NCBI GenBank assembly: GCA_003449615.1
Contig: DMHA01000003.1
Coordinates: forward strand, 1 to 5,804
Reading direction: 5' to 3'
From: Flavobacterium sp.
GTDB taxonomy: Bacteria > Bacteroidota > Bacteroidia > Flavobacteriales > Flavobacteriaceae
DNA: 5,804 nt
A model generated the notes under the pieces. That model was not told the DNA's origin and did not search any database. It saw nothing but the letters and a program-made list of their open reading frames with translations. Made by a program: the position numbers and the translations under genes. Shown here piece by piece: positions 1-5,787 of the stretch (positions are counted from its first letter, which is position 1; each line of letters begins with the position of its first letter).

Positions 1-1
1 A

Positions 2-31
2 GAAATTGTACAAATAAAAGAGAAAATATAA
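2..31 (+). CDS. possible 3' end of an upstream gene (partial)
   Basis: Reading frame 2 is open from the window edge for nine codons (EIVQIKEKI) and stops with TAA at 29-31, directly at the foot of the first terminator hairpin. That position is what one expects for the tail of a gene read toward lpxD. The other two forward frames stop at 15-17 and 52-54, so the frame choice rests only on position and a plausible charged C-terminus. No family can be assigned from nine residues. Confidence 0.3.
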   Translation, partial: EIVQIKEKI

Positions 32-63
32 AGCTCATTTGCGAAAGTAAATGAGCTTTTTTT
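31..63 (+). terminator. Rho-independent terminator, first of a tandem pair
   Basis: A perfect 10-bp inverted repeat (AAGCTCATTT at 31-40 with AAATGAGCTT at 49-58) encloses an 8-base loop and runs into seven T residues (57-63). This is a textbook intrinsic terminator for transcription entering from the left. It separates lpxD from whatever lies upstream. Confidence 0.85.
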
Positions 64-105
64 GACCTAACAGGTTTTAAAAAGTTGTTAGGTCTTTATT
101 TTTAT
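64..105 (+). terminator. Second tandem terminator hairpin
   Basis: A perfect 9-bp stem (GACCTAACA at 64-72 with TGTTAGGTC at 86-94) with a 13-base loop is followed by a T-rich tail (95-105). It starts one base after the T-run of the first terminator. On the minus strand the stem is followed by A residues, so it should act only in the + direction. It probably backs up the first terminator. Confidence 0.65.
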
Positions 106-120
106 AAGAATTAGAAACCC

Positions 121-141
121 AAATAAATAAATTATTTATTT
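121..141. repeat. AT-only palindrome, 10-bp arms
   Basis: AAATAAATAA (121-130) and TTATTTATTT (132-141) are exact inverted copies around a single A. It lies about 105 bp before the lpxD start. It could be a protein-binding site, but simple-composition AT DNA produces such palindromes fairly easily. No function is claimed. Confidence 0.4.
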
Positions 142-246
142 CAAATTTTTCTTGTGTAAGTCTAATAAAGTTTGGTTCTAAATAATTCATTAGGAATTTC
201 ATCTCAAATTTGCTTTATTTGGTAAATATATCCAAAACTAAAAGCA

Positions 247-1245
247 ATGAAATCCTATTCCATTCAAGAAATCAACGAAGTTTTACAAGGCACAATTGTG
301 GGCAATACTTCCATCAAAATAACTGCTCCCGAACAATTAGAATTGGCCAATATTTCCGAAATTTCTTTTATTGGAAACAAAAAATACGAAAAATTTTGGG
401 CAACTTCTAAAGCGTGTGCAGCGGTTGTCAACGAAGATATTTCTATCGAACCGGGAGAAAACAGGGCTTTTATAAAAGTAAAAAATGCCGATTTGGCAAT
501 GTCACAAGTCTTGGAACTTTTTGCACCGCCTACTCCATTATTCTCGACTAATATTCATCCTAAAGCAGTAATTGATTTAACTGCGATTATTGGAAATGGA
601 ACTCGAATTGGTGCTGGAAGTTATATTGGACCAAAGGTGCTACTTGGAGAAAACGTAACAATTTATCCCAATGTTACCATTCTTGACGAATGTACTATTG
701 GAAAAAATACTATCATTTGGTCTGGCACAGTGGTTAGAGAGCGTTGTCATATTGGCAGCGATTGCATTATTCATCCCAATGCGACAATTGGCGCCGATGG
801 TTTTGGATTTCGTCCTTGTCCCGAAAGAGGATTGGTCAAAATACCACAAATCGGAAATGTGATTATTGGGAACGGCGTCGAAATTGGTGCAAATTCTTGT
901 GTTGATAGAGGAAAATTTAGCTCAACAGTCTTGGGAGATGGATGCAAGATTGATAATTTAGTTCAAATTGGTCATAATTCAAGACTTGGAAAATTTTGTA
1001 TAATGGCTGGAAATTCTGGATTAGCAGGTTCAGTAACTTTAGGAAATGGCGTTATTATTGGCGGAAGCGCTTCTATAAAAGACCACACTACCATTGGAGA
1101 CGGAGCTATTGTTGGCGCGGGTTCTGGCGTTGTTACCGACATTCCAGCTGGAAAAACAATGTTGGGTTATCCCGCAGTAGAAGCTCGTGATGCCTTAAAA
1201 CAATGGGCGATTTTGAAACGATTAGTTAATGATTTGAAGAAATAA
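247..1245 (+). CDS. lpxD: UDP-3-O-(3-hydroxyacyl)glucosamine N-acyltransferase (LpxD)
   Basis: LpxD transfers a 3-hydroxyacyl chain from acyl carrier protein to the 2-amino group of UDP-3-O-acylglucosamine, the third step of lipid A synthesis in the cytoplasm. At 332 residues it is close to the usual 340. Residues 1-95 match the N-terminal uridine-binding domain (for example ISFIGNKKYEKFW at 39-51). Residues about 100-310 are a left-handed beta-helix of hexapeptide repeats (IGNGTR, IGAGSY and similar). Residues 313-332 form a short C-terminal helix. The GADGFGF segment (182-188), KIPQIG (198-203) and the expected catalytic His243 in QIGHN are all present, matching E. coli His239. The ATG at 247 fits the family N-terminus and has A-rich DNA but no Shine-Dalgarno upstream. 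It stands alone rather than beside lpxC or lpxA. Some Bacteroidota carry a second LpxD-like gene, so this may be the main enzyme or a paralogue. Confidence 0.93.
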   Translation: MKSYSIQEINEVLQGTIVGNTSIKITAPEQLELANISEISFIGNKKYEKFWATSKACAAVVNEDISIEPGENRAFIKVKNADLAMSQVLELFAPPTPLFSTNIHPKAVIDLTAIIGNGTRIGAGSYIGPKVLLGENVTIYPNVTILDECTIGKNTIIWSGTVVRERCHIGSDCIIHPNATIGADGFGFRPCPERGLVKIPQIGNVIIGNGVEIGANSCVDRGKFSSTVLGDGCKIDNLVQIGHNSRLGKFCIMAGNSGLAGSVTLGNGVIIGGSASIKDHTTIGDGAIVGAGSGVVTDIPAGKTMLGYPAVEARDALKQWAILKRLVNDLKK

Positions 1246-1280
1246 AAACTTTTAAATACAAAAAATACATTAAAAAATTG

Positions 1281-1320
1281 ACACAGATTACAAAGATTTA
1301 CACAGATTAATTTGTGAAAA
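1281..1320. repeat. Tandem CACAGATTA-type repeats
   Basis: Three tandem units of 9-10 bases occur: CACAGATTA (1282-1290), CAAAGATTTA (1291-1300) and CACAGATTA (1301-1309). The last unit continues into an inverted half, so that CACAGATTAATTTGTG (1301-1316) is palindromic except for one G/T pair, which would be a wobble pair in RNA. I recall similar CACAGATT-rich segments between genes in other flavobacterial genomes, so this is probably a dispersed intergenic repeat. That recollection is untested here. Confidence 0.6.
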
Positions 1321-1324
1321 TTAG

Positions 1325-1366
1325 TGACCCGAGCGATAGCGAACTGGCGAAGCAAATTTGTGGTCA
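1325..1366. repeat. Inverted-repeat unit next to the CACAGATTA repeats
   Basis: TGACC (1325-1329) and GGTCA (1362-1366) can pair and enclose a relatively GC-rich 32-base core with GCGATAGCGA and GGCGAAGC. The core contrasts in composition with the surrounding AT-rich DNA. A+ strand T-run does not follow, so it is not a terminator for lpxD. It probably belongs to the same dispersed intergenic element as the repeats just before it. Confidence 0.4.
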
Positions 1367-1440
1367 AAAAAAGGATGTACGAAAATTCATATAATCAAAA
1401 AGAACTATAACTGCAATGTTATTAAAATTCTTTCCCTCAC

Positions 1441-1505
1441 GGTTGGAACCTGAAAAATGTTGAAGAGGAAAACCTTGTCAATGACCATAGACAAGGGTTT
1501 CAACC
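1441..1505. other. Compound hairpin with two nested stems
   Basis: GGTTGGAACC (1441-1450) pairs with GGTTTCAACC (1496-1505) over 10 bp with one G-U pair, and inside it CTTGTC (1474-1479) pairs with GACAAG (1490-1495). Alternatively the inner stem can extend to 11 positions (1469-1479 with 1490-1500, one mismatch), which breaks the outer stem. The two outer arms are also each near-palindromic (GGTTnnAACC). It may be a structured RNA, part of the carboxylase leader, or a palindromic genomic repeat. The sequence alone does not decide the strand or function. Confidence 0.45.
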
Positions 1506-1513
1506 GTTGGTAC

Positions 1514-1569
1514 TTAAGGCAAATTTTTTTTAAATGCAATTTGTAGTACACCAAAAAAAAATGCCTTAA
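1514..1569. other. Long hairpin with T8/A9 complementary arms
   Basis: TTAAGGCA (1514-1521) pairs exactly with TGCCTTAA (1562-1569). Inside, after a small AA/A mismatch loop, T8 (1524-1531) pairs with the A-run at 1553-1560, leaving a 21-base loop. It ends 60 bp before the carboxylase start. On the + strand it is followed by ATTTTT, so it could act as a weak terminator or attenuator. It could equally be an end of a small palindromic element, but no flanking target duplication is visible. Confidence 0.45.
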
Positions 1570-1629
1570 ATTTTTCCAATGGATTTCGTAATTTAGCCAA
1601 CTCAATTTTCCGATAAACACAATTTCAAT

Positions 1630-3258
1630 ATGGACTTGAACTTCAATAAAAACGAAGACCACAATAAACTCCTTGTTTCAAACTTGCACCATAAATTTTC
1701 CAAAGTAAAACTGGGTGGTGGGGCAAATCGCATTCAAAAATTACATTCCGAAGGCAAAATGACCGCACGGGAGCGTATCGATTATTTGTTGGATTCTAAA
1801 GCAAAATCAATAGAAATTGGCGCCTTTGTTGGCGAAGGAATGTACCCAGAATTTGGAGGATGTCCATCTGGTGGTGTGATTGTGAAAATAGGTTACATTA
1901 AAGGCAAACAATGTATTGTGGTTGCCAATGATGCTACTGTAAAAGCAGGAGCTTGGTTCCCGATTACAGCAAAGAAAAACCTAAGAGCACAAGAAATTGC
2001 TATGGAAAATAGAATTCCTATTATTTATTTGGTGGATTCGGCGGGTGTGTTTTTGCCTTTACAAGATGAGATTTTCCCTGACAAAGAACACTTTGGACGT
2101 ATTTTTAGAAACAATGCCATAATGAGCAGTATGGGAATTACCCAAATTTCAGCAGTGATGGGAAGCTGTGTTGCTGGTGGTGCTTATCTGCCAATTATGA
2201 GTGATGAAGCTTTGATTGTGGATAAAACAGGAAGTATTTTTTTGGCTGGCAGTTATTTAGTCAAAGCTGCTATTGGCGAAAACATAGACAACGAAACCCT
2301 TGGAGGAGCCACAACACATTGCGAAATTTCTGGAGTTACAGATTATAAAGCCAAAGATGATAAAGACGCTTTAGACAAAATAAAAAATATTGTGGACAAA
2401 ATTGGCGAATATGATAAGGCAGGTTTTAACCGAATTAAATCTGAAAAGCCAAGTTTTGAACAAAAAGAGATTTACGGTATTTTGCCAAAAGCTCGAAATG
2501 AACAATATGATATGATGGATATCATCAATCGATTGGTGGATAATTCTGCATTTGAAGCCTACAAAGAAGGTTACGGACAAACCATTATCACAGGTTATGC
2601 TAGAATTGATGGTTGGGCTGTAGGAATTGTGGCTAATCAGCGCAAAGTATTAAAAACCAAAACTGGCGAAATGCAGTTTGGCGGCGTTATTTATTCAGAT
2701 TCTGCGGATAAAGCCACCCGATTTATTGCCAATTGCAACCAAAAGAAAATACCGCTAGTTTTCCTGCAAGACGTCACCGGATTTATGGTCGGTTCCAAAT
2801 CAGAACAGGGTGGGATTATAAAAGATGGAGCCAAATTGGTAAATGCAGTTTCCAATTCGGTAGTGCCAAAGTTTACCATAATTGTTGGAAATTCTTATGG
2901 TGCTGGAAATTATGCCATGTGTGGAAAAGCGTATGACCCTCGATTAATTGTGGCTTGGCCAAGTGCCGAACTGGCTGTTATGGGCGGAACACAAGCCGCC
3001 AAAGTATTGGCACAAATTGAAGCTTCCTCGTTAAAAGCCAAAGGAGAAATTGTGGATGAAGAAAAAGAAAAGGAGTTATTCGAAAAAATAAAAGCCCGTT
3101 ATGACGAGCAAACTTCTCCTTATTATGCCGCTTCCCGACTTTGGACAGATGCTATCATTGACCCATTAGAAACAAGAACTTGGATTTCGATGGGAATTGA
3201 AGCTGCCAATCATTCGCCGATTGAAAAGAAATTTAATTTGGGTGTAATTCAAGTTTAA
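1630..3258 (+). CDS. acyl-CoA carboxylase beta (carboxyltransferase) subunit, methylcrotonoyl-CoA carboxylase type
   Basis: This subunit moves the carboxyl group from carboxybiotin to an acyl-CoA. The closest known relative I can align from memory is the methylcrotonoyl-CoA carboxylase beta chain of leucine breakdown. The full 542 residues cover both crotonase-like halves. The N half has DSAGVFLPLQDEIFPDKEHFG (136-156) and the oxyanion loop GSCVAGGAYLPIMSDE (178-193). The C half has FLQDVTGFMVG (378-388), the loop GNSYGAGNYAMCGKAYDP (420-437) and WPSAELAVMGG (443-453). FLQ-TGFMVG favours the methylcrotonoyl type over propionyl-CoA carboxylase. The segment at about 334-348 (ANQRKVLKTKTGEMQ) is longer than in the human enzyme. 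No biotin carboxylase or biotin carrier gene is adjacent, so the partner subunit must be encoded elsewhere. The ATG at 1630 matches related N-termini. The true acyl-CoA substrate is inferred, not shown. Confidence 0.9.
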   Translation: MDLNFNKNEDHNKLLVSNLHHKFSKVKLGGGANRIQKLHSEGKMTARERIDYLLDSKAKSIEIGAFVGEGMYPEFGGCPSGGVIVKIGYIKGKQCIVVANDATVKAGAWFPITAKKNLRAQEIAMENRIPIIYLVDSAGVFLPLQDEIFPDKEHFGRIFRNNAIMSSMGITQISAVMGSCVAGGAYLPIMSDEALIVDKTGSIFLAGSYLVKAAIGENIDNETLGGATTHCEISGVTDYKAKDDKDALDKIKNIVDKIGEYDKAGFNRIKSEKPSFEQKEIYGILPKARNEQYDMMDIINRLVDNSAFEAYKEGYGQTIITGYARIDGWAVGIVANQRKVLKTKTGEMQFGGVIYSDSADKATRFIANCNQKKIPLVFLQDVTGFMVGSKSEQGGIIKDGAKLVNAVSNSVVPKFTIIVGNSYGAGNYAMCGKAYDPRLIVAWPSAELAVMGGTQAAKVLAQIEASSLKAKGEIVDEEKEKELFEKIKARYDEQTSPYYAASRLWTDAIIDPLETRTWISMGIEAANHSPIEKKFNLGVIQV

Positions 3259-3277
3259 TGAAAATAGAGATTTTTTG

Positions 3278-4345
3278 TTATAAAGACAAAACACTTTCGT
3301 TTCTCATAATTTTACCTGTTGCAGTTTCTTGAAACTTAGGAATGAATATAATTTCCTTTGGTATTTCGTATTTATTTAAAACATTAAATACGGAATCCTC
3401 AATAGTAAATGGTTCTCCTTCAACATAAAGCACTGCTTTTTCGCCTAAGGTATCATCGGCTTTTCCAAAAATAAAATACCTTCTTTGGATTAATTTTGAA
3501 AGTTTTTCCTCGATTTTTTCTGGCAATAATTTGATTCCTCCACTATTAATTACATTGTCAAATCTTCCTTCCCAAATAAATTGAGTATCCGAAATTAATT
3601 TTACAATATCATTGGTTACAATCTCATTCTTACTTATATTTTTGGCATTGATCACTAAACATTGTCTGTCATCAGAAGAAACTGTTACGTTGGGTAAAGT
3701 AGTAAATGCCACAGCTCCAATTTTTTTTGCTGCAATATGAGTAATGGTTTCTGTCATACCATAAGTTTCATAAATTTCCATAGGTAATTTTACCAATTCT
3801 TCTTCTAATGCCTTGTGAATTTTTACTCCGCCAATGATTAATTTTTGTATCTTTTTTTGTTTGAGTTTTTTCAAAGAGTTTTTGGCTTGTAAAGGAACCA
3901 TGGCACAAAAATCAAAACTCTCATCGATTTTGTCTAATGGATTTGAGGTTGGCTCCACAAATTTCATGTCCAATCCCAAAATAAAGGAACGAACCCACAT
4001 CATTTTTCCAGCAACATAATTGGTTGGTAAACAATGCAACATGGTGTCTCCAGGTTCTAAACCAAAATAATCTCCAGTGGCTAATGCCGATTCAAGCATG
4101 GCTTGTTTTTCGATTCTAATGACTTTTGGAACTCCAGTTGTTCCTGAAGTACTCAATTCAATATAAGGTTTTTCGTCAAACCAATCCAACAAGAAAGTTC
4201 CAATATGTTGTTCAAAAGGTTTTCCCTCTTTGATAAAACTATAGGCAACATAAAACATTTCTTCTCGAGTGATGTGAATTCCGTTCAATTTGAAACGGTT
4301 GTGAATGTTTTTATAGGTTATTTGATGCGTTAGCTTGTGTATCAT
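3278..4345 (-). CDS. menE: o-succinylbenzoate-CoA ligase (MenE), short Bacteroidota form
   Basis: This is an AMP-forming acyl-CoA ligase, expected to activate o-succinylbenzoate with ATP and CoA in menaquinone synthesis. Visible adenylation motifs are the phosphate loop STSGTTGVPK (65-74), ETYGMTET (193-200), GRFDNVINSGG (260-270) and the catalytic lysine K345 in TATGKIMRN. At 355 residues it lacks about 100 N-terminal residues of the usual 450-500 residue enzymes; I believe this is normal for Bacteroidota MenE. The start at 4345 keeps YKNIHNRFKLNG, which I recall as conserved; the next Met (residue 30) would remove it. This start lies inside the preceding protease gene, giving a 35-bp overlap (4311-4345), so translation is probably coupled. 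No other men gene is in view, so the substrate assignment rests on similarity. Its stop is 19 bp from that of the convergent carboxylase gene. Confidence 0.86.
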   Translation of the reverse strand: MIHKLTHQITYKNIHNRFKLNGIHITREEMFYVAYSFIKEGKPFEQHIGTFLLDWFDEKPYIELSTSGTTGVPKVIRIEKQAMLESALATGDYFGLEPGDTMLHCLPTNYVAGKMMWVRSFILGLDMKFVEPTSNPLDKIDESFDFCAMVPLQAKNSLKKLKQKKIQKLIIGGVKIHKALEEELVKLPMEIYETYGMTETITHIAAKKIGAVAFTTLPNVTVSSDDRQCLVINAKNISKNEIVTNDIVKLISDTQFIWEGRFDNVINSGGIKLLPEKIEEKLSKLIQRRYFIFGKADDTLGEKAVLYVEGEPFTIEDSVFNVLNKYEIPKEIIFIPKFQETATGKIMRNESVLSL

Positions 4346-5246
4346 ATTTTTTTATTTGAAGGTGCACTTTACCAGTAAGTTTTGCTTTCCAGTTCGTCCA
4401 ATTATATCTTTTTGCAAATATATATAAGATTATCGGATACACAATTGCAATTGAAATTATCATTTCTATTAAAATAGCTGTTGGATTTTCAACACCAGAA
4501 TATTTAAAAATTGAATCTGTTTGTATTGCCGAATAATTTGAGGTAATTAATAAAGCAGCTATTAAATTATTTCCCAAATGACAACCCAAGGCCAGTTCAA
4601 GACTTTCGTCCATTAAGGTCATAATTCCTAGTAGGAATCCAGTTCCAATATAAAATACCATCACACCATAACCCAAATGTGCCACTTCGGGATTGGCAAA
4701 ATGCATCAACCCAAAAACAATCGATGTAAAAAGTAAAGGAAACCATCTGTTCTTGACAATAACGCCAATTTGTTGCATCAAATATCCTCTAAATAAATAT
4801 TCTTCAAAACCTATTTGGAAAGGAAATAACAAAAGACTAATTAGGAACAAAAGGCTAAATTTCGACAGATTGAAATTCCAAACCATGTTCGAATTGTCGA
4901 AAAAATAGGAAAACAAAAATCCAATAACTGTCAATAAAACAATCAATGAAAACGAAAAGAAAATTCTCTTGTAATCTACTTTTTCTCTAGAAGTGGTCAG
5001 AGAAAGTAGGCTTCTTTGGTGCCAACTCCGAAACAATAAAAACAGTAGTCCGAGCAGAAAAGCAAACGGTAACAATCCCAAAATCAGTGCTTCATTATTC
5101 GGCATTTGCCGCATCGATTGATTCATTTTCTCGATTTGCTCTTCCGAAACCATAAAATTCAAACCAAAAAAAACAGCAATACACAACATCGGAATTAAAT
5201 TGCTTATCCAAGAATTATTTCCTTTAAACGCTTGTTCTATATACAT
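4311..5246 (-). CDS. CPBP-family intramembrane metalloprotease/glutamic endopeptidase
   Basis: This is a multi-pass membrane protein of the CPBP (CAAX protease and bacteriocin-processing, also called Abi) family. Its 311 residues show roughly eight hydrophobic stretches (about 15-33, 54-72, 97-115, 128-145, 168-181, 195-212, 218-234 and 257-279). The family signature is intact: EEYLFRG (148-154, E148/E149/R153), FGLMH (178-182, H182) and a third motif, HLGNN (223-227). Such enzymes cleave within membranes, but the substrate here is unknown. A polar tail of about 30 residues follows the last membrane segment. The gene is first in a minus-strand pair, and its last 35 bp overlap menE. I recall this pairing in other flavobacteria, but a functional link to menaquinone synthesis is not established. 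ATG at 5246 is preceded by an A/T-rich leader. Confidence 0.88.
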   Translation of the reverse strand: MYIEQAFKGNNSWISNLIPMLCIAVFFGLNFMVSEEQIEKMNQSMRQMPNNEALILGLLPFAFLLGLLFLLFRSWHQRSLLSLTTSREKVDYKRIFFSFSLIVLLTVIGFLFSYFFDNSNMVWNFNLSKFSLLFLISLLLFPFQIGFEEYLFRGYLMQQIGVIVKNRWFPLLFTSIVFGLMHFANPEVAHLGYGVMVFYIGTGFLLGIMTLMDESLELALGCHLGNNLIAALLITSNYSAIQTDSIFKYSGVENPTAILIEMIISIAIVYPIILYIFAKRYNWTNWKAKLTGKVHLQIKKYDTQANASNNL

Positions 5247-5271
5247 TTTTAAAATAGAATTAATTAATACT

Positions 5272-5310
5272 TAAACCTAATATTGTCCGCCCGAAATTAA
5301 CCTAATTTTG
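5272..5310. repeat. 14-bp direct repeat in the divergent promoter region
   Basis: TAAACCTAATATTG (5272-5285) and TTAACCTAATTTTG (5297-5310) agree at 12 of 14 positions and start 25 bp apart. The first copy ends in the TTG taken as the -33 element and the second ends in the -7 element of the arsC promoter candidate. The second copy also overlaps an inverted repeat (AAATTA 5294-5299 with TAATTT 5303-5308). Either a regulator binds both copies or they arose by promoter duplication. Confidence 0.45.
5283..5310 (+). promoter_or_regulatory. Bacteroidota-type promoter candidate for arsC
   Basis: TTG (5283-5285) is followed after 17 bases by TAATTTTG (5303-5310), an exact match to the TAnnTTTG -7 consensus of Bacteroidota sigma factor. 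Transcription would begin a few bases after 5310 and give a leader of about 40 bases to the ATG at 5358. On the other strand, TAGGTTTA (5279-5272) is a 7/8 match that might serve the protease-menE pair, but I see no matching TTG for it. Confidence 0.55.
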
Positions 5311-5357
5311 CGTTTTTATACCTTACTTTGCAAAAAAATAATAATCACTATTGCTAT

Positions 5358-5699
5358 ATGATTCAAATATATCATAATTCCCGCTGCGGAAAATCAAGGG
5401 AATGTCTCACTTTTCTTGAAGATTCTGGTCAAGAATTTAAGGTTATCAAATACCTTGATGATGTTCCAACATTTGATGAATTGAAGTCAATTATCGAAAA
5501 ATTAGACATAAAACCTATTGAATTGGTGCGAAAGAAAGAGAAAATTTGGATAGAAAATTTCAAAGACAAGCCCTTGTCCGATAATGAAATCGTTCTGGCG
5601 ATGATTTCAAATCCAATTTTAATTGAAAGACCCATTGTTGTCAACGGAGATAAAGCAGTTATAGCAAGACCTTTAGAAAAAATAACCACTATTATTTAA
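5358..5699 (+). CDS. arsC: ArsC-family arsenate reductase-like protein
   Basis: This small thioredoxin-fold protein belongs to the glutaredoxin-dependent ArsC family, which reduces arsenate to arsenite in the cytoplasm. From the ATG at 5358 it has 113 residues, against about 141 for E. coli ArsC, mainly because of a shorter C-terminus. The signature HNSRCGKSR (6-14) supplies the expected catalytic Cys10. R58, R91 (ERPIV) and R104 (ARP) line up with the three arsenate-binding arginines R60, R94 and R107 of the E. coli enzyme. The frame is open further upstream to a TTG at 5328, but the family N-terminus (IxIYHN) starts right after the ATG, so 5358 is chosen. No arsR, arsB or acr3 gene is nearby, so the role could be general thiol chemistry rather than arsenic resistance. 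A likely promoter lies at 5283-5310. Confidence 0.85.
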   Translation: MIQIYHNSRCGKSRECLTFLEDSGQEFKVIKYLDDVPTFDELKSIIEKLDIKPIELVRKKEKIWIENFKDKPLSDNEIVLAMISNPILIERPIVVNGDKAVIARPLEKITTII

Positions 5700-5747
5700 T
5701 GCCATAATATTAACAAACCTTTGTGATTTCTTGCTTAAACCAAAAAC

Positions 5748-5755
5748 TACTTTTG
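5748..5755 (+). promoter_or_regulatory. -7 promoter box upstream of the gene starting at 5788
   Basis: TACTTTTG is an exact TAnnTTTG match, followed by CA as often seen in flavobacteria. TTG triplets upstream lie 14 bases (5731-5733) and 24 bases (5721-5723) away, neither at the ideal spacing, so the -33 element is uncertain. The box is 32 bp before an ATG, giving a short leader. Confidence 0.45.
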
Positions 5756-5787
5756 CATTCTAATTCAAGAAAAAAATATTCCTTTTA

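Larger units (their letters stand above)
1246..1629. other. 384-bp gene-free gap with repeats and hairpins
   Basis: No open frame here looks like a protein. The left part (1281-1366) holds short tandem repeats and a small inverted repeat. The right part (1441-1569) holds two further inverted-repeat structures, described separately. The last 60 bp before the carboxylase start contain only a weak -7-like box (TAATTTAG, 1589-1596) with no TTG at a suitable distance. No T-run terminator follows lpxD directly. The gap must nonetheless contain the lpxD 3' end and the carboxylase promoter and leader, unless the two genes are cotranscribed. Confidence 0.8.

Noticed and set aside
205..221. CAAATTTG and TTATTTG as an lpxD promoter
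   Set aside because: Neither is an exact TAnnTTTG box and no TTG lies at a suitable distance.
210..410. 66-codon + strand frame overlapping the lpxD start
   Set aside because: It is out of frame with lpxD, has no recognisable features, and lies over well-conserved LpxD N-terminal codons.
1281..1309. CRISPR-like repeats
   Set aside because: Units are only 9-10 bases, directly abutting without spacers, and there are no cas genes.
1167..1367. Minus-strand 66-codon open frame at the lpxD 3' end
   Set aside because: It overlaps lpxD coding sequence antisense and the repeat element. Similar peptides seem to arise wherever this repeat is translated.
1514..1569. Inverted ends as terminal repeats of an insertion sequence or MITE
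   Set aside because: The flanks (GTAC and ATTT) show no target-site duplication and the span is too short for a typical element. The hairpin reading is simpler.
1405..1662. Minus-strand 85-codon open frame across the gap
   Set aside because: It follows the inverted repeats, has low-complexity AT-derived composition and runs into the start of the carboxylase gene. It looks like a by-product of repeat sequence.
5328..5357. TTG start ten codons upstream of the arsC ATG
   Set aside because: The extra residues (N-rich, MQKNNNHYCY) have no counterpart in the family, while the ATG at 5358 gives the expected N-terminus.
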